A stretch of 64,000 bases of DNA, from NCBI RefSeq assembly GCF_003207895.1, contig NZ_NKUB01000014.1:1-64000 (forward strand), given 5' to 3'. The notes below the pieces were generated by a model. That model was not told the origin of the DNA, did not search any database, and saw nothing but the letters and a program-made list of their open reading frames with translations. Shown in pieces: positions 51,379 to 59,963 of this stretch; the stretch's first letter is position 1, and each line of letters begins with the position of its first letter. Origin of the DNA: Komagataeibacter swingsii (GTDB taxonomy: Bacteria > Pseudomonadota > Alphaproteobacteria > Acetobacterales > Acetobacteraceae). A program made the position numbers and the translations under genes.

Positions 51379-53073
51379 TCAGCGCGCGGCGGGCGGCCGG
51401 GCGTTGGCGGTTGCAACACGGCGGCCCCACGAAATCAGGTCGCTGGTGCAATCGTCGCGGTCGATCACGCATTCGATCAGGGTCGGGCCTTCCCTGTTCG
51501 CGACGGCGGCGGCAATGGCCTTTTCCATTTCAGCGCCGGTTGTCGCGCGGAAACCCTTGCCGTGGCCGTCTTCCGCGTTGAACACGCTCATGAGACCCGC
51601 ATAATCCCAGTTCTTGATGTTGTTGTACGGGCCATCGTGAATCTCGACTTCGATGGTGTAGCCACGGTTATTGACCAGGAAAATGATCACGGGCAGCTTC
51701 AGACGCACCATCTGGGCCACTTCCTGCGCCGTAAGCTGGAACGACCCGTCGCCGATCATGGCGATGATCCGGCGTTCCGGCGCCCCCACGGCATAACCGA
51801 AGGTAGCGGGCACGGACCAGCCGATATGGCCCCACTGCATTTCCAGTTCCACGCGCGCGCCGCGCGGCAGCTTCATCTGCATGACGTTGAACCAGGAATC
51901 CCCGGTCTCGGCGATGACAGACGTATCGGACGTCAGCAGCCCCTGGATCTGGCGGGCCATTTCAGCGCGTACCAGCGGTGCCTTGGGGTCGGCGGCCACC
52001 ACCGGCGCGTCGAGAGATTTGATGCGGCGGTATTCAACCAGCGTCGCATCCTTTTTCGGCTGGCCTTTCAGCCGCCCGATCAGGCCTTCGATCACGTCAC
52101 GCAGGTGCACGCCGTCAAACGCCTTGCCTCCGGCCGCGATATGCCGCGTATCCATCAGCGCCACGTTGTCGCCCCTGGGCCACGCGGTCCAGCCAACGGT
52201 GGAATAATCGTTGAATACCGGGGTCAGGCACAGCACGCCATCCGCCCAGTCAAAGATCTGCTGCGCGCCGGGGCTGCTGACATCCCCCCAGTACGTCCCG
52301 GCATAGGCCGGGTGGTCTTCGGGGAAGAAGCTCTTGGCGGCGGCCATGGTGGTCACGACGCAGCCCAGCGCATCAGCCAGGCGGATGGCCGCGTCCTCGC
52401 AGCCTGCGGCACGCAGGCGGCTGCCCACCAGCATGACCGGCTTCTTGCGCGCGGCAATGAAGTCGGCCAGTTCATCAATCGCCAGTTTCAGCGTTTCCGG
52501 GTCGGACGGCGCATCCGTCAGGATCGCGCCCACCGGACCGGGGCGCGGGCATGGCTGGGATGAGATGTTGCACGCAATTTCGATATAGGCCGGCTTCTTT
52601 TCACGCAGTGCGGTGCGGATGGCATGGTCGATCAGCACCGGCGCATCCCCGGCCGAGGTGATCGAGACCGCGGCACAGGTCAGCCGCCTGGCGATTTCAA
52701 GCTGGTAGCCGTAATCCGGCGTGCCAATGGTATGGTGCAGGACATGCCCGCTGCCATGATCGTTGGAGTTGGGCGCACCCGAAATCAGGATGACCGGCAG
52801 GTTTTCGGCATACGCGCCGCCAATGGCGTTCAGCGCCGACAGCGCGCCCACGCTGAAGGTGACGACGGCGGCCGCCGCCCCGTTCGCGCGGGCATAGCCT
52901 TCCGCGCTGAAACCGCAGTTCAGTTCATTGCAGCAATAAACCTGTCGCAGGCCGTCAATTTCAAGAAGCTGGTCAAGCAGGACAAGATTGTAGTCGCCCG
53001 CAACCGCGAAATGATCCTTGAGCCCGATCTGCGCCAGGCGTTCACCAAGGTAATGGCCAACTGTATACGTCAT
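51379..53073 (-). CDS. pdc: Pyruvate decarboxylase
   Basis: The 564-residue thiamine-diphosphate enzyme converts pyruvate to acetaldehyde and CO2. It opens [20 protein letters not shown] and has the catalytic Glu in CCNELNCGF. The adjacent His pair is in HVLHHTIG and the ThDP motif is [15 protein letters not shown] through FLVNNRGY. This layout is that of the Zymomonas and acetic acid bacterial enzyme rather than an indolepyruvate decarboxylase. Acetaldehyde can then be oxidised to acetate. AAGGGAAGGAAAG lies upstream of the start. A cluster of hairpins separates it from dld. Confidence 0.95.
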   Translation of the reverse strand: MTYTVGHYLGERLAQIGLKDHFAVAGDYNLVLLDQLLEIDGLRQVYCCNELNCGFSAEGYARANGAAAAVVTFSVGALSALNAIGGAYAENLPVILISGAPNSNDHGSGHVLHHTIGTPDYGYQLEIARRLTCAAVSITSAGDAPVLIDHAIRTALREKKPAYIEIACNISSQPCPRPGPVGAILTDAPSDPETLKLAIDELADFIAARKKPVMLVGSRLRAAGCEDAAIRLADALGCVVTTMAAAKSFFPEDHPAYAGTYWGDVSSPGAQQIFDWADGVLCLTPVFNDYSTVGWTAWPRGDNVALMDTRHIAAGGKAFDGVHLRDVIEGLIGRLKGQPKKDATLVEYRRIKSLDAPVVAADPKAPLVRAEMARQIQGLLTSDTSVIAETGDSWFNVMQMKLPRGARVELEMQWGHIGWSVPATFGYAVGAPERRIIAMIGDGSFQLTAQEVAQMVRLKLPVIIFLVNNRGYTIEVEIHDGPYNNIKNWDYAGLMSVFNAEDGHGKGFRATTGAEMEKAIAAAVANREGPTLIECVIDRDDCTSDLISWGRRVATANARPPAAR

Positions 53074-53100
53074 TATTCAGACTTTCCTTCCCTTGTGTGG

Positions 53101-53206
53101 GGGCGCGGCAGGCCGCGCCCTTTCCCCATCATGGGGGAACCACATGGATGGCCCGCAACCGGGCCATCATGCCGAAAGGACAGCAAGGGCGGCCGCGTGC
53201 GCGGCC
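53101..53206 (-). other. Four stem-loops in the dld-pdc spacer
   Basis: Within the 139-bp gap are: GGGCGCGG/CCGCGCCC (53101-53120), CCCC/GGGG with ATCAT loop (53124-53136), GATGGCCCG/CGGGCCATC with a 4-nt loop (53147-53168), and GGCCGC/GCGGCC (53191-53206). The last two are probably the dld terminator region; the first lies just before the pdc ribosome binding site. None has a long T-tract. Confidence 0.6.
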
Positions 53207-53212
53207 TGCTTC

Positions 53213-54946
53213 TCACCCTACACTTTCGGCAACCCAGTTCCGGCGCTTGGTGGCCTGACCAATGCCCGGATTGAAACAGTTGCATGGATCGAGCTGGCGG
53301 TAATGCGCCAGCACGTCATCGGGCGCCGCATACAGGTGCCCGAAATTATGTTCCGCCGGGTACCGCGCGCCACGTTTGTCCAGCAGCGGCAGCATGCGGT
53401 GTTCCAGCGCCATGCAGTCATAGCCTTTGTGGACCACATAATCCTGATGCATCACGTGGCACAGGAAATGGCCGTAGTACAGCTTGACGATGATCTCGTC
53501 ATTGATGTCCTTGGGCAGCACCTCGAACCAGTCGCGGTCGTTGCGGCGCAGGGCCACGTCCAGCGCCACGATGTTCTCGGTCGTGTCGGTATGGACGTTG
53601 CGGTAGCGCACGGCGGCACCCGCCGCGGCAAAGCGGTGCAGGAACGCCTTCGATCCCTCATCGGGCGTACATTCGAAGAAATCGCCCTCATGCGTCGCGA
53701 AATGGCTTTTCAGGAAATCCCGCGCTTCCTGCGCGCCCGACGCGCTGACCTTGAGCATCAAGTGGTGCTCGAAGCGGTCACGGTAGTCACGCATGCGCGC
53801 GGGCAGGTGCTGGGGGAAGAAATGGCTCATGAACTGCATGAAGCGGTCGCTGAAATGCTTGGGCAGGAACCCGATCCTGTCCGCCAGGCGGTCAAACGCG
53901 TTCTTCATCGCAAACAGGGCCGGCAGGCGCTTCGTGCCGATCATGCGGATGATGACAAAGGTGTCCTTGCCGTATTTTTCGGCGATATTGAACGCATCAC
54001 GATGCAGGTATTCGCCCGCGATCGGCAGTTCGGCAAAGGACGACAGGATGTGGCGGCGCACGTCTTCCAGCACATCGGTCTGGTTGGTGCCGATATAGAA
54101 GACGACGGGGTCCTTTTCCGCCTCGAACGTATCAAGGCGGACGGCGAACAGCCCCAGCTTGCCGGCACAGCCAGCCCCTTCGTGCAGGCGGCGCAGGTCG
54201 GCATTGTAGCGGGCCGGGGTGTCGGCGTTCACGTCACGCACATGGGTGGCGTAATCGTCATCATGCCCGCGACCTGCGTTCCAGTTGATGCTGGCTTCGG
54301 GGAAGTTGCCTTCTTCCGCGCGCTTCAGGATTTCCTCCGGGTCGCGGCCCAGCTCGATGCCAAGATGGTTGACCAGTTGCAGTTCGCCCTTGTCCGACAC
54401 CTGCGCGAACAGCGCCATGTCGGTATAGGCCGGGCCACGGCGCACCAGCGCGCCACCGGAATTGTTGCTGACACCGCCAAACACCGACGCGCCGATGCAC
54501 GACGAGCCGATGACCGAATGCGGTTCACGCCCGATGGGCCTGAGCATGTTTTCAAGCTGGTCCAGCGTGGCGCCGGGCAGGCACACGACCTGCTTTCCTC
54601 CACCAATCAGGTGGATCGCGCGCATGCGCATGCTGTGCACGATCACCACGTCGCGGTCATAGGTATCGCCATCGGGCGTGGAGCCGCCGGTCAGCCCGGT
54701 ATTGGCCGCCTGCATGATCACGATCACACCCGCCTTCACGCAGGCCTGAAGCACACGCCACTGTTCCACCAGCGAACCGGGCATGACCACAGCCAGCGCG
54801 CGGCCCTCGCCAAAACGGAACCCGCGGCGGTACGGCAGGGTTGCCCCGTCCTCGGTCAGCACATGGTGGTGTCCCACGACCTGCTGGAGTTCCGTAACCA
54901 GTTGCGCGCCCGCAGTAGATGACATGTCCTGTGCCGCTTTCAGCAT
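53213..54946 (-). CDS. dld: D-lactate dehydrogenase (quinone), FAD-dependent
   Basis: The 577-residue peripheral membrane flavoprotein oxidises D-lactate to pyruvate and feeds electrons to quinone. The FAD-binding domain has MQAANTGLTGGSTPDG, VVCLPGATLDQLENML and GGVSNNSGGALVRRGPAYT. The membrane-binding and cap parts follow, with AEHNFGHLYAAP near the end, all as in E. coli Dld. The start ATG has GAGG 10 nt upstream. It lies between alsS and pdc, which use its product. Confidence 0.95.
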   Translation of the reverse strand: MLKAAQDMSSTAGAQLVTELQQVVGHHHVLTEDGATLPYRRGFRFGEGRALAVVMPGSLVEQWRVLQACVKAGVIVIMQAANTGLTGGSTPDGDTYDRDVVIVHSMRMRAIHLIGGGKQVVCLPGATLDQLENMLRPIGREPHSVIGSSCIGASVFGGVSNNSGGALVRRGPAYTDMALFAQVSDKGELQLVNHLGIELGRDPEEILKRAEEGNFPEASINWNAGRGHDDDYATHVRDVNADTPARYNADLRRLHEGAGCAGKLGLFAVRLDTFEAEKDPVVFYIGTNQTDVLEDVRRHILSSFAELPIAGEYLHRDAFNIAEKYGKDTFVIIRMIGTKRLPALFAMKNAFDRLADRIGFLPKHFSDRFMQFMSHFFPQHLPARMRDYRDRFEHHLMLKVSASGAQEARDFLKSHFATHEGDFFECTPDEGSKAFLHRFAAAGAAVRYRNVHTDTTENIVALDVALRRNDRDWFEVLPKDINDEIIVKLYYGHFLCHVMHQDYVVHKGYDCMALEHRMLPLLDKRGARYPAEHNFGHLYAAPDDVLAHYRQLDPCNCFNPGIGQATKRRNWVAESVG

Positions 54947-55091
54947 TTTATTCGTTCCTCAATCCCATTCCGGAACCTGCCGGCAGCCCATGGCCGGGCC
55001 ATGCCGCATTTCCAAAATGGCGTTTCACAGTCTGGCATGTTCCGCATCGGACGACGTGCGCATAAAATGCCGATGTCACATGTCCAAACAG

Positions 55092-55128
55092 AACGGCCCG
55101 CCCGCCGGTCAGGGCGTGGCGGGCCGTT
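55092..55128 (-). terminator. Terminator after alsS
   Basis: An 11-bp perfect stem, AACGGCCCGCC (55092-55102) with GGCGGGCCGTT (55118-55128), lies about 22 nt after the alsS stop and is followed on the minus strand by CTGTTTGG. It should separate the alsS and dld transcripts. Confidence 0.65.
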
Positions 55129-55149
55129 CGCATCACGCATGCGGCCGGT

Positions 55150-56841
55150 TTATGCGGCGGCCGATGTCTCACCCAGTGTCGCCAGCGGCTTCATCAGCAG
55201 GTGATTCTGGGAATAGTCAACCGGCACCGAAATCACGACCGGGCCTTCGATGTCCATGGCTTCGCGCATTGCGCTGGCGATCCCGTCGGCGGACCGCACC
55301 GAAATGCCGTGCGCCCCGCACGAACGCGCGAACATGGCGAAGTCGATCGGCCCGAATTCCACGCCCGAACCACGGCCGTACTTCTTCTTTTCCTGCATCT
55401 CGACCATGTTGTAGGCCTGATCGACCCAGACCATGTGGATCAGGTTGCACTTCAGCCGCACCGCCGTTTCCAGTTCCATGCACGACATCATGAAGCCGCC
55501 GTCACCGGAAATGGAGATCACCTTCTGCGCCGGGTTGACCAGGCTTGCGGCGATGCCCCAGGGCAGGCCGACGCCCATGGTCTGCTGGCCGTTGCTGATC
55601 AGCATCTGGCGCGCACGGAAGGACAGCAGGTAACGCGCCAGCCAGATGTGGAAGGTGCCCATGTCCAGGCACATCGTGACATCGGGGGTCACGAACGGCT
55701 CAAGCTCCCGCACGATCTGCAACGGATGCACCGCCGTGTTGGAGGTGCTGCGCGCGCCCGACAGCGCGGCCAGGCGGGTCGCGTGGTACTGCGACAGGAT
55801 TTCCTCCAGCTGCGGCGCGCGCGGCAGCCTGCCCGCCTGTGCCGCAAGGGCGCGCACGGAGGCGGCAATGTCACCGACCAGTTCCACCGCCGGGTCGTAA
55901 TGCGTGTCCAGTTCGGCGGGGACGACGTCGATATGGACGATCTTGCGGCCGTTATCGACATTCCACAGCCACGGGTCATATTCGATCGGGTTGTAGCCGA
56001 TCGAGATCACCAGGTCCGCCTCATGCAGCAGCTGGTCGCCCGGCTGGTTGCGGAACAGGCCGACGCGACCGCCAAAACGGTCCGACAGGTCTTCCGACAC
56101 CGCGCCCGCCGCCTGGTAGGTGCCGATGACCGGCACGCCCGTGGTCGCGACCAGCGCCCGCACGGCGTCGGCCACATCGGGACGGCTGGCCAGCAGGCCC
56201 AGCAGGATGACGGGACGCTGCGCCTTGCGCACCAGCGCCAGCGCCTCGCTCACCGCTTCGGCCGGGGCGGCCCCGGCGGCGGGCACCTTGCGGCCCGACA
56301 GCACCTTGCCTTCGGCCGGCATGGACAGGATATCCATGGGCGTGCTGACAAAGGCGGCACCCGGACGCCCGCTTTCGGCAAAGCGCAGGGCGTTGGAAAT
56401 GCATTCCGACACGGCGGCGGGGGATGTGATTTCCGCGCTGTATTTCGTGATCGGCTGGAACAGGGCGACGGTATCCATGCTCTGGTGCGTAAGCTTCAGC
56501 CGGTCGGCCAGCTTCACCGCGCCGCCAATGGCCAGCACCGGGTCGCCTTCGGAATTGGCGGTTGCAAGGCCGGTCACGAAGTTGGACGCGCCGGGGCCGG
56601 AGGTTGCGATGGCAACGCCCGCCTTGCCGGTCAGGCGGCCGATGCCACCGGCGATGAAGGCGGCGTTCTGTTCGTGCCGGGTCACCACCGTCTCGATCGG
56701 GCTGTCCACCAGCGCGTCAAACAGGCGGTCCACCTTCGCACCCGGAATGCCGAATACGTGGGTCGTGCCATGTGCGACCAGGTTGCGCACGATCATGTCC
56801 GCCCCGCACTCGGGCGCGGCCGGTTTGTTCTTGTCAGTCAT
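55150..56841 (-). CDS. alsS: Catabolic acetolactate synthase
   Basis: The 563-residue ThDP enzyme joins two pyruvates into 2-acetolactate. It has VFGIPGAKVDRLFDAL, the catalytic Glu in VVTRHEQNAAFIAGG, ATSGPGASNFVTGLA, and the ThDP motif GDGGFMMSCMELETA with VDQAYNMVEMQ. The lack of a neighbouring small subunit and the adjacent acetolactate decarboxylase gene point to the catabolic AlsS type for acetoin rather than valine synthesis. It begins 80 nt after budA. Terminator downstream. Confidence 0.94.
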   Translation of the reverse strand: MTDKNKPAAPECGADMIVRNLVAHGTTHVFGIPGAKVDRLFDALVDSPIETVVTRHEQNAAFIAGGIGRLTGKAGVAIATSGPGASNFVTGLATANSEGDPVLAIGGAVKLADRLKLTHQSMDTVALFQPITKYSAEITSPAAVSECISNALRFAESGRPGAAFVSTPMDILSMPAEGKVLSGRKVPAAGAAPAEAVSEALALVRKAQRPVILLGLLASRPDVADAVRALVATTGVPVIGTYQAAGAVSEDLSDRFGGRVGLFRNQPGDQLLHEADLVISIGYNPIEYDPWLWNVDNGRKIVHIDVVPAELDTHYDPAVELVGDIAASVRALAAQAGRLPRAPQLEEILSQYHATRLAALSGARSTSNTAVHPLQIVRELEPFVTPDVTMCLDMGTFHIWLARYLLSFRARQMLISNGQQTMGVGLPWGIAASLVNPAQKVISISGDGGFMMSCMELETAVRLKCNLIHMVWVDQAYNMVEMQEKKKYGRGSGVEFGPIDFAMFARSCGAHGISVRSADGIASAMREAMDIEGPVVISVPVDYSQNHLLMKPLATLGETSAAA

Positions 56842-56921
56842 TATTTCAGGTATCCTGAACGGGTAGGCGCCGCAGCCAGGGCGCGGACGGTCAATTCAAG
56901 GAAGCGGGAGGGGAAAACCCC

Positions 56922-57725
56922 TCAGCCGCCTTCAGCCACGCGAATGGCTTCGTGAATGTTTTCGGGGGACAGGTTGGCGCGCGCGAACTGTTCCGTGCGG
57001 GGCAACTGGATTTCCACGTCGGAAATCACGCCCACTTCCAGCCTGCCCTTCAGCACGGCGTAATCGGTCACATGGCCACCGCGACGCCCGTCTTCCGTCA
57101 GGAAGTGCAGGTGGTAGCCCGCGACGTTCACGCCCTGCATGTAGCCCGGCGTGCGGAAGCCGAGCATGGTGCCGGTGGAAGCCCCCAACTGCATGGTCGG
57201 CTGGCGGGCCACCACTTCCAGCATGGGCGGATAGGGGCGGCACTGGCAGAACACGGTGCGGGTCTCGACCCGTTCGAACATGCCGGTAAAGCGCACGGCG
57301 GCGAACAGGTTGGGGTTGTTGACCAACTGGTCGACAATCGCCTCGAAGCCTTCCTTGTCCTGCGCCGTGTCGATCATGTATTCCTTCTCCGGGTTGAAGA
57401 AGGTGACGCAGGCGAACGGGGTCTTGAGGTCACCGGGCACGCGGCCCGCCTGGCCATCGGCGCGGAACTGGTGGATCACGCTGTCATTGACGATCATCTC
57501 GCCATCCAGCCCGTTGAACGTGCCCAGCCCGAAATTGCCGTGCATCAGCAGTTCATCAAGCGTGGTTTCCCCATCATAAACCGCATCAAGCAGGGCGGCC
57601 ATGGTGGATGTCTGGTACAGGCGGTTCATGCGCGGGCGCACGCCGGCCGTATCCGCAGCGCTGGAACGGGTATCGACGTCGCCTACCGAGTAGCATTTCA
57701 GCTTCAAGACCTGAGTCTCCTGCAT
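56922..57725 (-). CDS. budA: Acetolactate decarboxylase
   Basis: The 267-residue enzyme turns 2-acetolactate into acetoin. It shows YQTSTMAALLDAVYDGE, LGTFNGLDGEMIVND and the zinc ligands in VAGYHLHFLTED and RRGGHVTDYAV, with late Glu/Arg residues. ATG 57725 has a poor ribosome binding site. A TTG at 57707 is preceded by AGGAG with 9-nt spacing and may be the true start (LKLKCYSVGDVD). There is no clear secretion signal. It is first in the budA-alsS pair. Promoter-like AT-rich DNA lies upstream. Confidence 0.92.
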   Translation of the reverse strand: MQETQVLKLKCYSVGDVDTRSSAADTAGVRPRMNRLYQTSTMAALLDAVYDGETTLDELLMHGNFGLGTFNGLDGEMIVNDSVIHQFRADGQAGRVPGDLKTPFACVTFFNPEKEYMIDTAQDKEGFEAIVDQLVNNPNLFAAVRFTGMFERVETRTVFCQCRPYPPMLEVVARQPTMQLGASTGTMLGFRTPGYMQGVNVAGYHLHFLTEDGRRGGHVTDYAVLKGRLEVGVISDVEIQLPRTEQFARANLSPENIHEAIRVAEGG

Positions 57726-57831
57726 CGGGTGACAGTACGCCCATGGGCGCCGCACTTCCCGGTCATGTGTGATTGCCAGGGGATGGTGAAGCAGGCGGGT
57801 TCGTACGTCCAATATATATTCAAGGCTATTT

Positions 57832-57850
57832 CCATATATTAAAAATATGG
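57832..57850. promoter_or_regulatory. AT-rich inverted repeat upstream of budA
   Basis: CCATAT and ATATGG flank a 7-nt spacer, next to AATATATATTC which could be a -10 region for budA. The position, about 110 bp upstream, would suit a regulator of acetoin genes, but no AlsR-like gene is adjacent. Confidence 0.35.
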
Positions 57851-57964
57851 ATCATGCCCTGCCGGTTCCCGCCCGTGGGGACTGGCGTGCAGCGCCCGCG
57901 CTTGCCCACAGGGGCGCGCACCTGCCATTGTGAAAGCCGAAATCAGATCAGGAAGACTGTATTG

Positions 57965-58369
57965 ATGAAACCATTCCACATGGCGCTTGCCGCATTGGCC
58001 CTGGGCGGCATTGTCGGGGGCAGTACGATTGCCCGCGCCGACGGCACGGACCCCAAGCCCCCCTATGGCCCGGGCGCCTATACCGGAAACTGGACGGCGC
58101 TTGGCCTCCAGCCCGTCACCATCAGCGCCAACAAGGCGCTTGGCCCGGCGGCAAGGCTGTACCTGCGCCTGCCGGACTCGCTGGGCAAGATTACCGGCCT
58201 GACCGGACGCGCCATTGAAATGAAGGTGCAGGACGACACGTCGCTACGGTCGGTGAATGACAACCCGCGCGCGGTGTTCCGCCTGACATCGCCCAACGCC
58301 GCCGACCTGCAGATGCAGGGCGAAAAGCCGGGCCAGAAGATGGACCTGCCGCTCAGCCGCGCGGATTAA
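57965..58369 (+). CDS. Secreted protein of unknown function
   Basis: The 134-residue product has a signal peptide (MALAALALGGIVGGSTIARA) and a mature domain with PPYGPGAYTGNWTALGLQPV, ARLYLRLPDSLGKITGLTGR and a Lys-rich end. There are no cysteines. AGGA lies about 11 nt before ATG 57965. No family is recognised. It is convergent with cbpM across a shared hairpin. Confidence 0.6.
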   Translation: MKPFHMALAALALGGIVGGSTIARADGTDPKPPYGPGAYTGNWTALGLQPVTISANKALGPAARLYLRLPDSLGKITGLTGRAIEMKVQDDTSLRSVNDNPRAVFRLTSPNAADLQMQGEKPGQKMDLPLSRAD

Positions 58370-58379
58370 GCAAAAGAAA

Positions 58380-58407
58380 ACCCCCATGCCGGTCCGGGCA
58401 TGGGGGT
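58380..58407 (-). terminator. Intrinsic terminator of cbpA-cbpM
   Basis: An 11-bp perfect stem, ACCCCCATGCC (58380-58390) with GGCATGGGGGT (58397-58407), is followed on the minus strand by TTTCTTTTG. It lies between the convergent secreted-protein gene and cbpM and may serve both. Confidence 0.8.
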
Positions 58408-58414
58408 CATGCGG

Positions 58415-58744
58415 TCAGTCCTGCATGCTGGCAAGCAGGGCGCGCACCCGGCTGCGCAGTTCGTTTTCACGCGGGACGCTTATGGCCTCCCGCAGGCGGC
58501 GCATCTGGCGCCGGGCGGCGTAAAGCTGGTCGAGCAGGGACAGGACGACGGGCATCCCTTCCGCGTTGATGCCCATGTCATCGCGCAGTTCAAGGATCAG
58601 GCGGGCGCGGGCCTCGTCAATCTCGCGGAACAGGTAATGCCCGCGCACCCCTTCGGGGCGCAGCCAGTCGCTGTCGATCCAGCCCTGCACCTCGTCCGCC
58701 GGCACGTTGCCGATACGCACGCACAGGGTTTCGAGCGTAATCAT
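58415..58744 (-). CDS. cbpM: Chaperone modulator CbpM
   Basis: The 109-residue MerR-like-fold protein binds CbpA and blocks its co-chaperone action. It has WIDSDWLRPEG, YLFREIDEARARLILELRDD and LLDQLYAARRQMRRLREA, as in the CbpM/Lin family. It overlaps the cbpA stop as ATGA, consistent with coupled synthesis. Confidence 0.88.
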   Translation of the reverse strand: MITLETLCVRIGNVPADEVQGWIDSDWLRPEGVRGHYLFREIDEARARLILELRDDMGINAEGMPVVLSLLDQLYAARRQMRRLREAISVPRENELRSRVRALLASMQD

Positions 58745-59682
58745 GCCTTCTTGTCCTTTGCCTGCTCCTTCGCCCCATCCGCGTCCGTGCCTTTCAGGAA
58801 GGCTTCAAGGGCGGGGTCCACCTTGCCTATGGTCACGACCAGCCTGACGTACAGGTTGCCTGCTTCCTGCTTGCCATGCGCCTTGACCCCGCGACCGCGC
58901 AGGCGCAGCACGCTGCCGCTGTCGGAATGGGGCGGGACATTCATCTTGACCGATCCCGCAGGCGTGGGGATGGTGATGCTGCCACCCAGCACCGCCGTCT
59001 TCAGGTCCACCGGCAGCGACATGCGGATGTCATTGCCGTCCCGCGTATAGGTGCTGTCCGGGGCGACGGTGATGGTGATCAGCGCATCGCCGGGGGGACC
59101 GCCCTGCACGCCCGGGTCCCCCTTGCCACGCAGGCGCATGACCTGGCCGTCGGTAATGCCGGCGGGGATCTTCACATCCAGTTGCGCGCCGCCGGGCAGG
59201 GTGATGCGCGACGTGCCGCCGTTGACGGAATCGAGGAAGCTTACGGTCAGCGCGTACTGCCGGTCGCCCCCCGGCTGCGGCCCCTGTGGCCTGCGGCGGA
59301 ACCCCCCGCCAAAGCCGGCCCCGCCGCCCTGACCGAACATGGTGCCGAAAATATCGCCCAGGTCATCTTCCGAAAACTGGCCGCCGCCGTAGTTGAAGCC
59401 CTGCGCCCCTTCGGCATGGTTGCGGTAGCCGCCACGCCCGCCACCGAAACCCTGTTCCTGCCCGGCGGCGTCGATCTCGCCCCGGTCGAAGCGGGCGCGC
59501 TGTTCCTCGTCCGACAGCAGGGCATTGGCCGCGCCCACGGCCTTGAAGTTCTCCTCCGCCACCTTGTCGCCGGGGTTGAGGTCGGGATGATATTTCTTGG
59601 CCAGCTTGCGATAGGCCTTGCGGATATCATCCTGGCTTGCCGTGCGGGCGACGCCGAGTACTTCGTATGGATCCTTGCTCAC
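58741..59682 (-). CDS. cbpA: Curved DNA-binding protein CbpA (DnaJ class)
   Basis: The 313-residue co-chaperone has an N-terminal J domain (YEVLGVARTASQDDIRKAYR with HPD in KYHPDLNPGD), a Gly/Phe-rich linker (about residues 75-140) and two C-terminal substrate-binding domains (GGTSRITLPGGAQLDVKIPA). It lacks the cysteine-rich zinc region of DnaJ, as CbpA does. Its partner gene cbpM follows. Confidence 0.93.
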   Translation of the reverse strand: MSKDPYEVLGVARTASQDDIRKAYRKLAKKYHPDLNPGDKVAEENFKAVGAANALLSDEEQRARFDRGEIDAAGQEQGFGGGRGGYRNHAEGAQGFNYGGGQFSEDDLGDIFGTMFGQGGGAGFGGGFRRRPQGPQPGGDRQYALTVSFLDSVNGGTSRITLPGGAQLDVKIPAGITDGQVMRLRGKGDPGVQGGPPGDALITITVAPDSTYTRDGNDIRMSLPVDLKTAVLGGSITIPTPAGSVKMNVPPHSDSGSVLRLRGRGVKAHGKQEAGNLYVRLVVTIGKVDPALEAFLKGTDADGAKEQAKDKKA

Positions 59683-59963
59683 TTAAAAATCATCCCTCCG
59701 TCGGAAGCTGCCAGCCCGGCCTGCGCCACGCCCGTTATCGTCCCGAACATCATGAATCCGGCCTTGCGGCCCCTCTTGTCCCGATAATGGGAATTGGGGG
59801 GGGCCGGGTCAATGAAAGCGGGGGGAAATGTTTGTTTCCTGCATGGCAGGCAGAAGAAAATAACAAAACAGCGACTTCGAAATAACATTTTTTGTATTTT
59901 TAATTAAATCAAAAATGAAGTATTTGCCGACAACAATAGCAATATAAAAAAGACCCCCTGCAG

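Noticed and set aside
53093-54922. 609-codon plus-strand frame opposite dld
   Set aside because: It mirrors the whole dld gene, whose FAD motifs are clear; the plus-strand product has no signature.
55201-56955. 584-codon plus-strand frame opposite alsS
   Set aside because: It is antisense to a complete thiamine-diphosphate enzyme gene and has no domain.
59890-59915. TTAATTAA region upstream of the antiporter as a CtrA box
   Set aside because: The TTAA copies are adjacent rather than separated by 7 bp, and the area is simply AT-rich.
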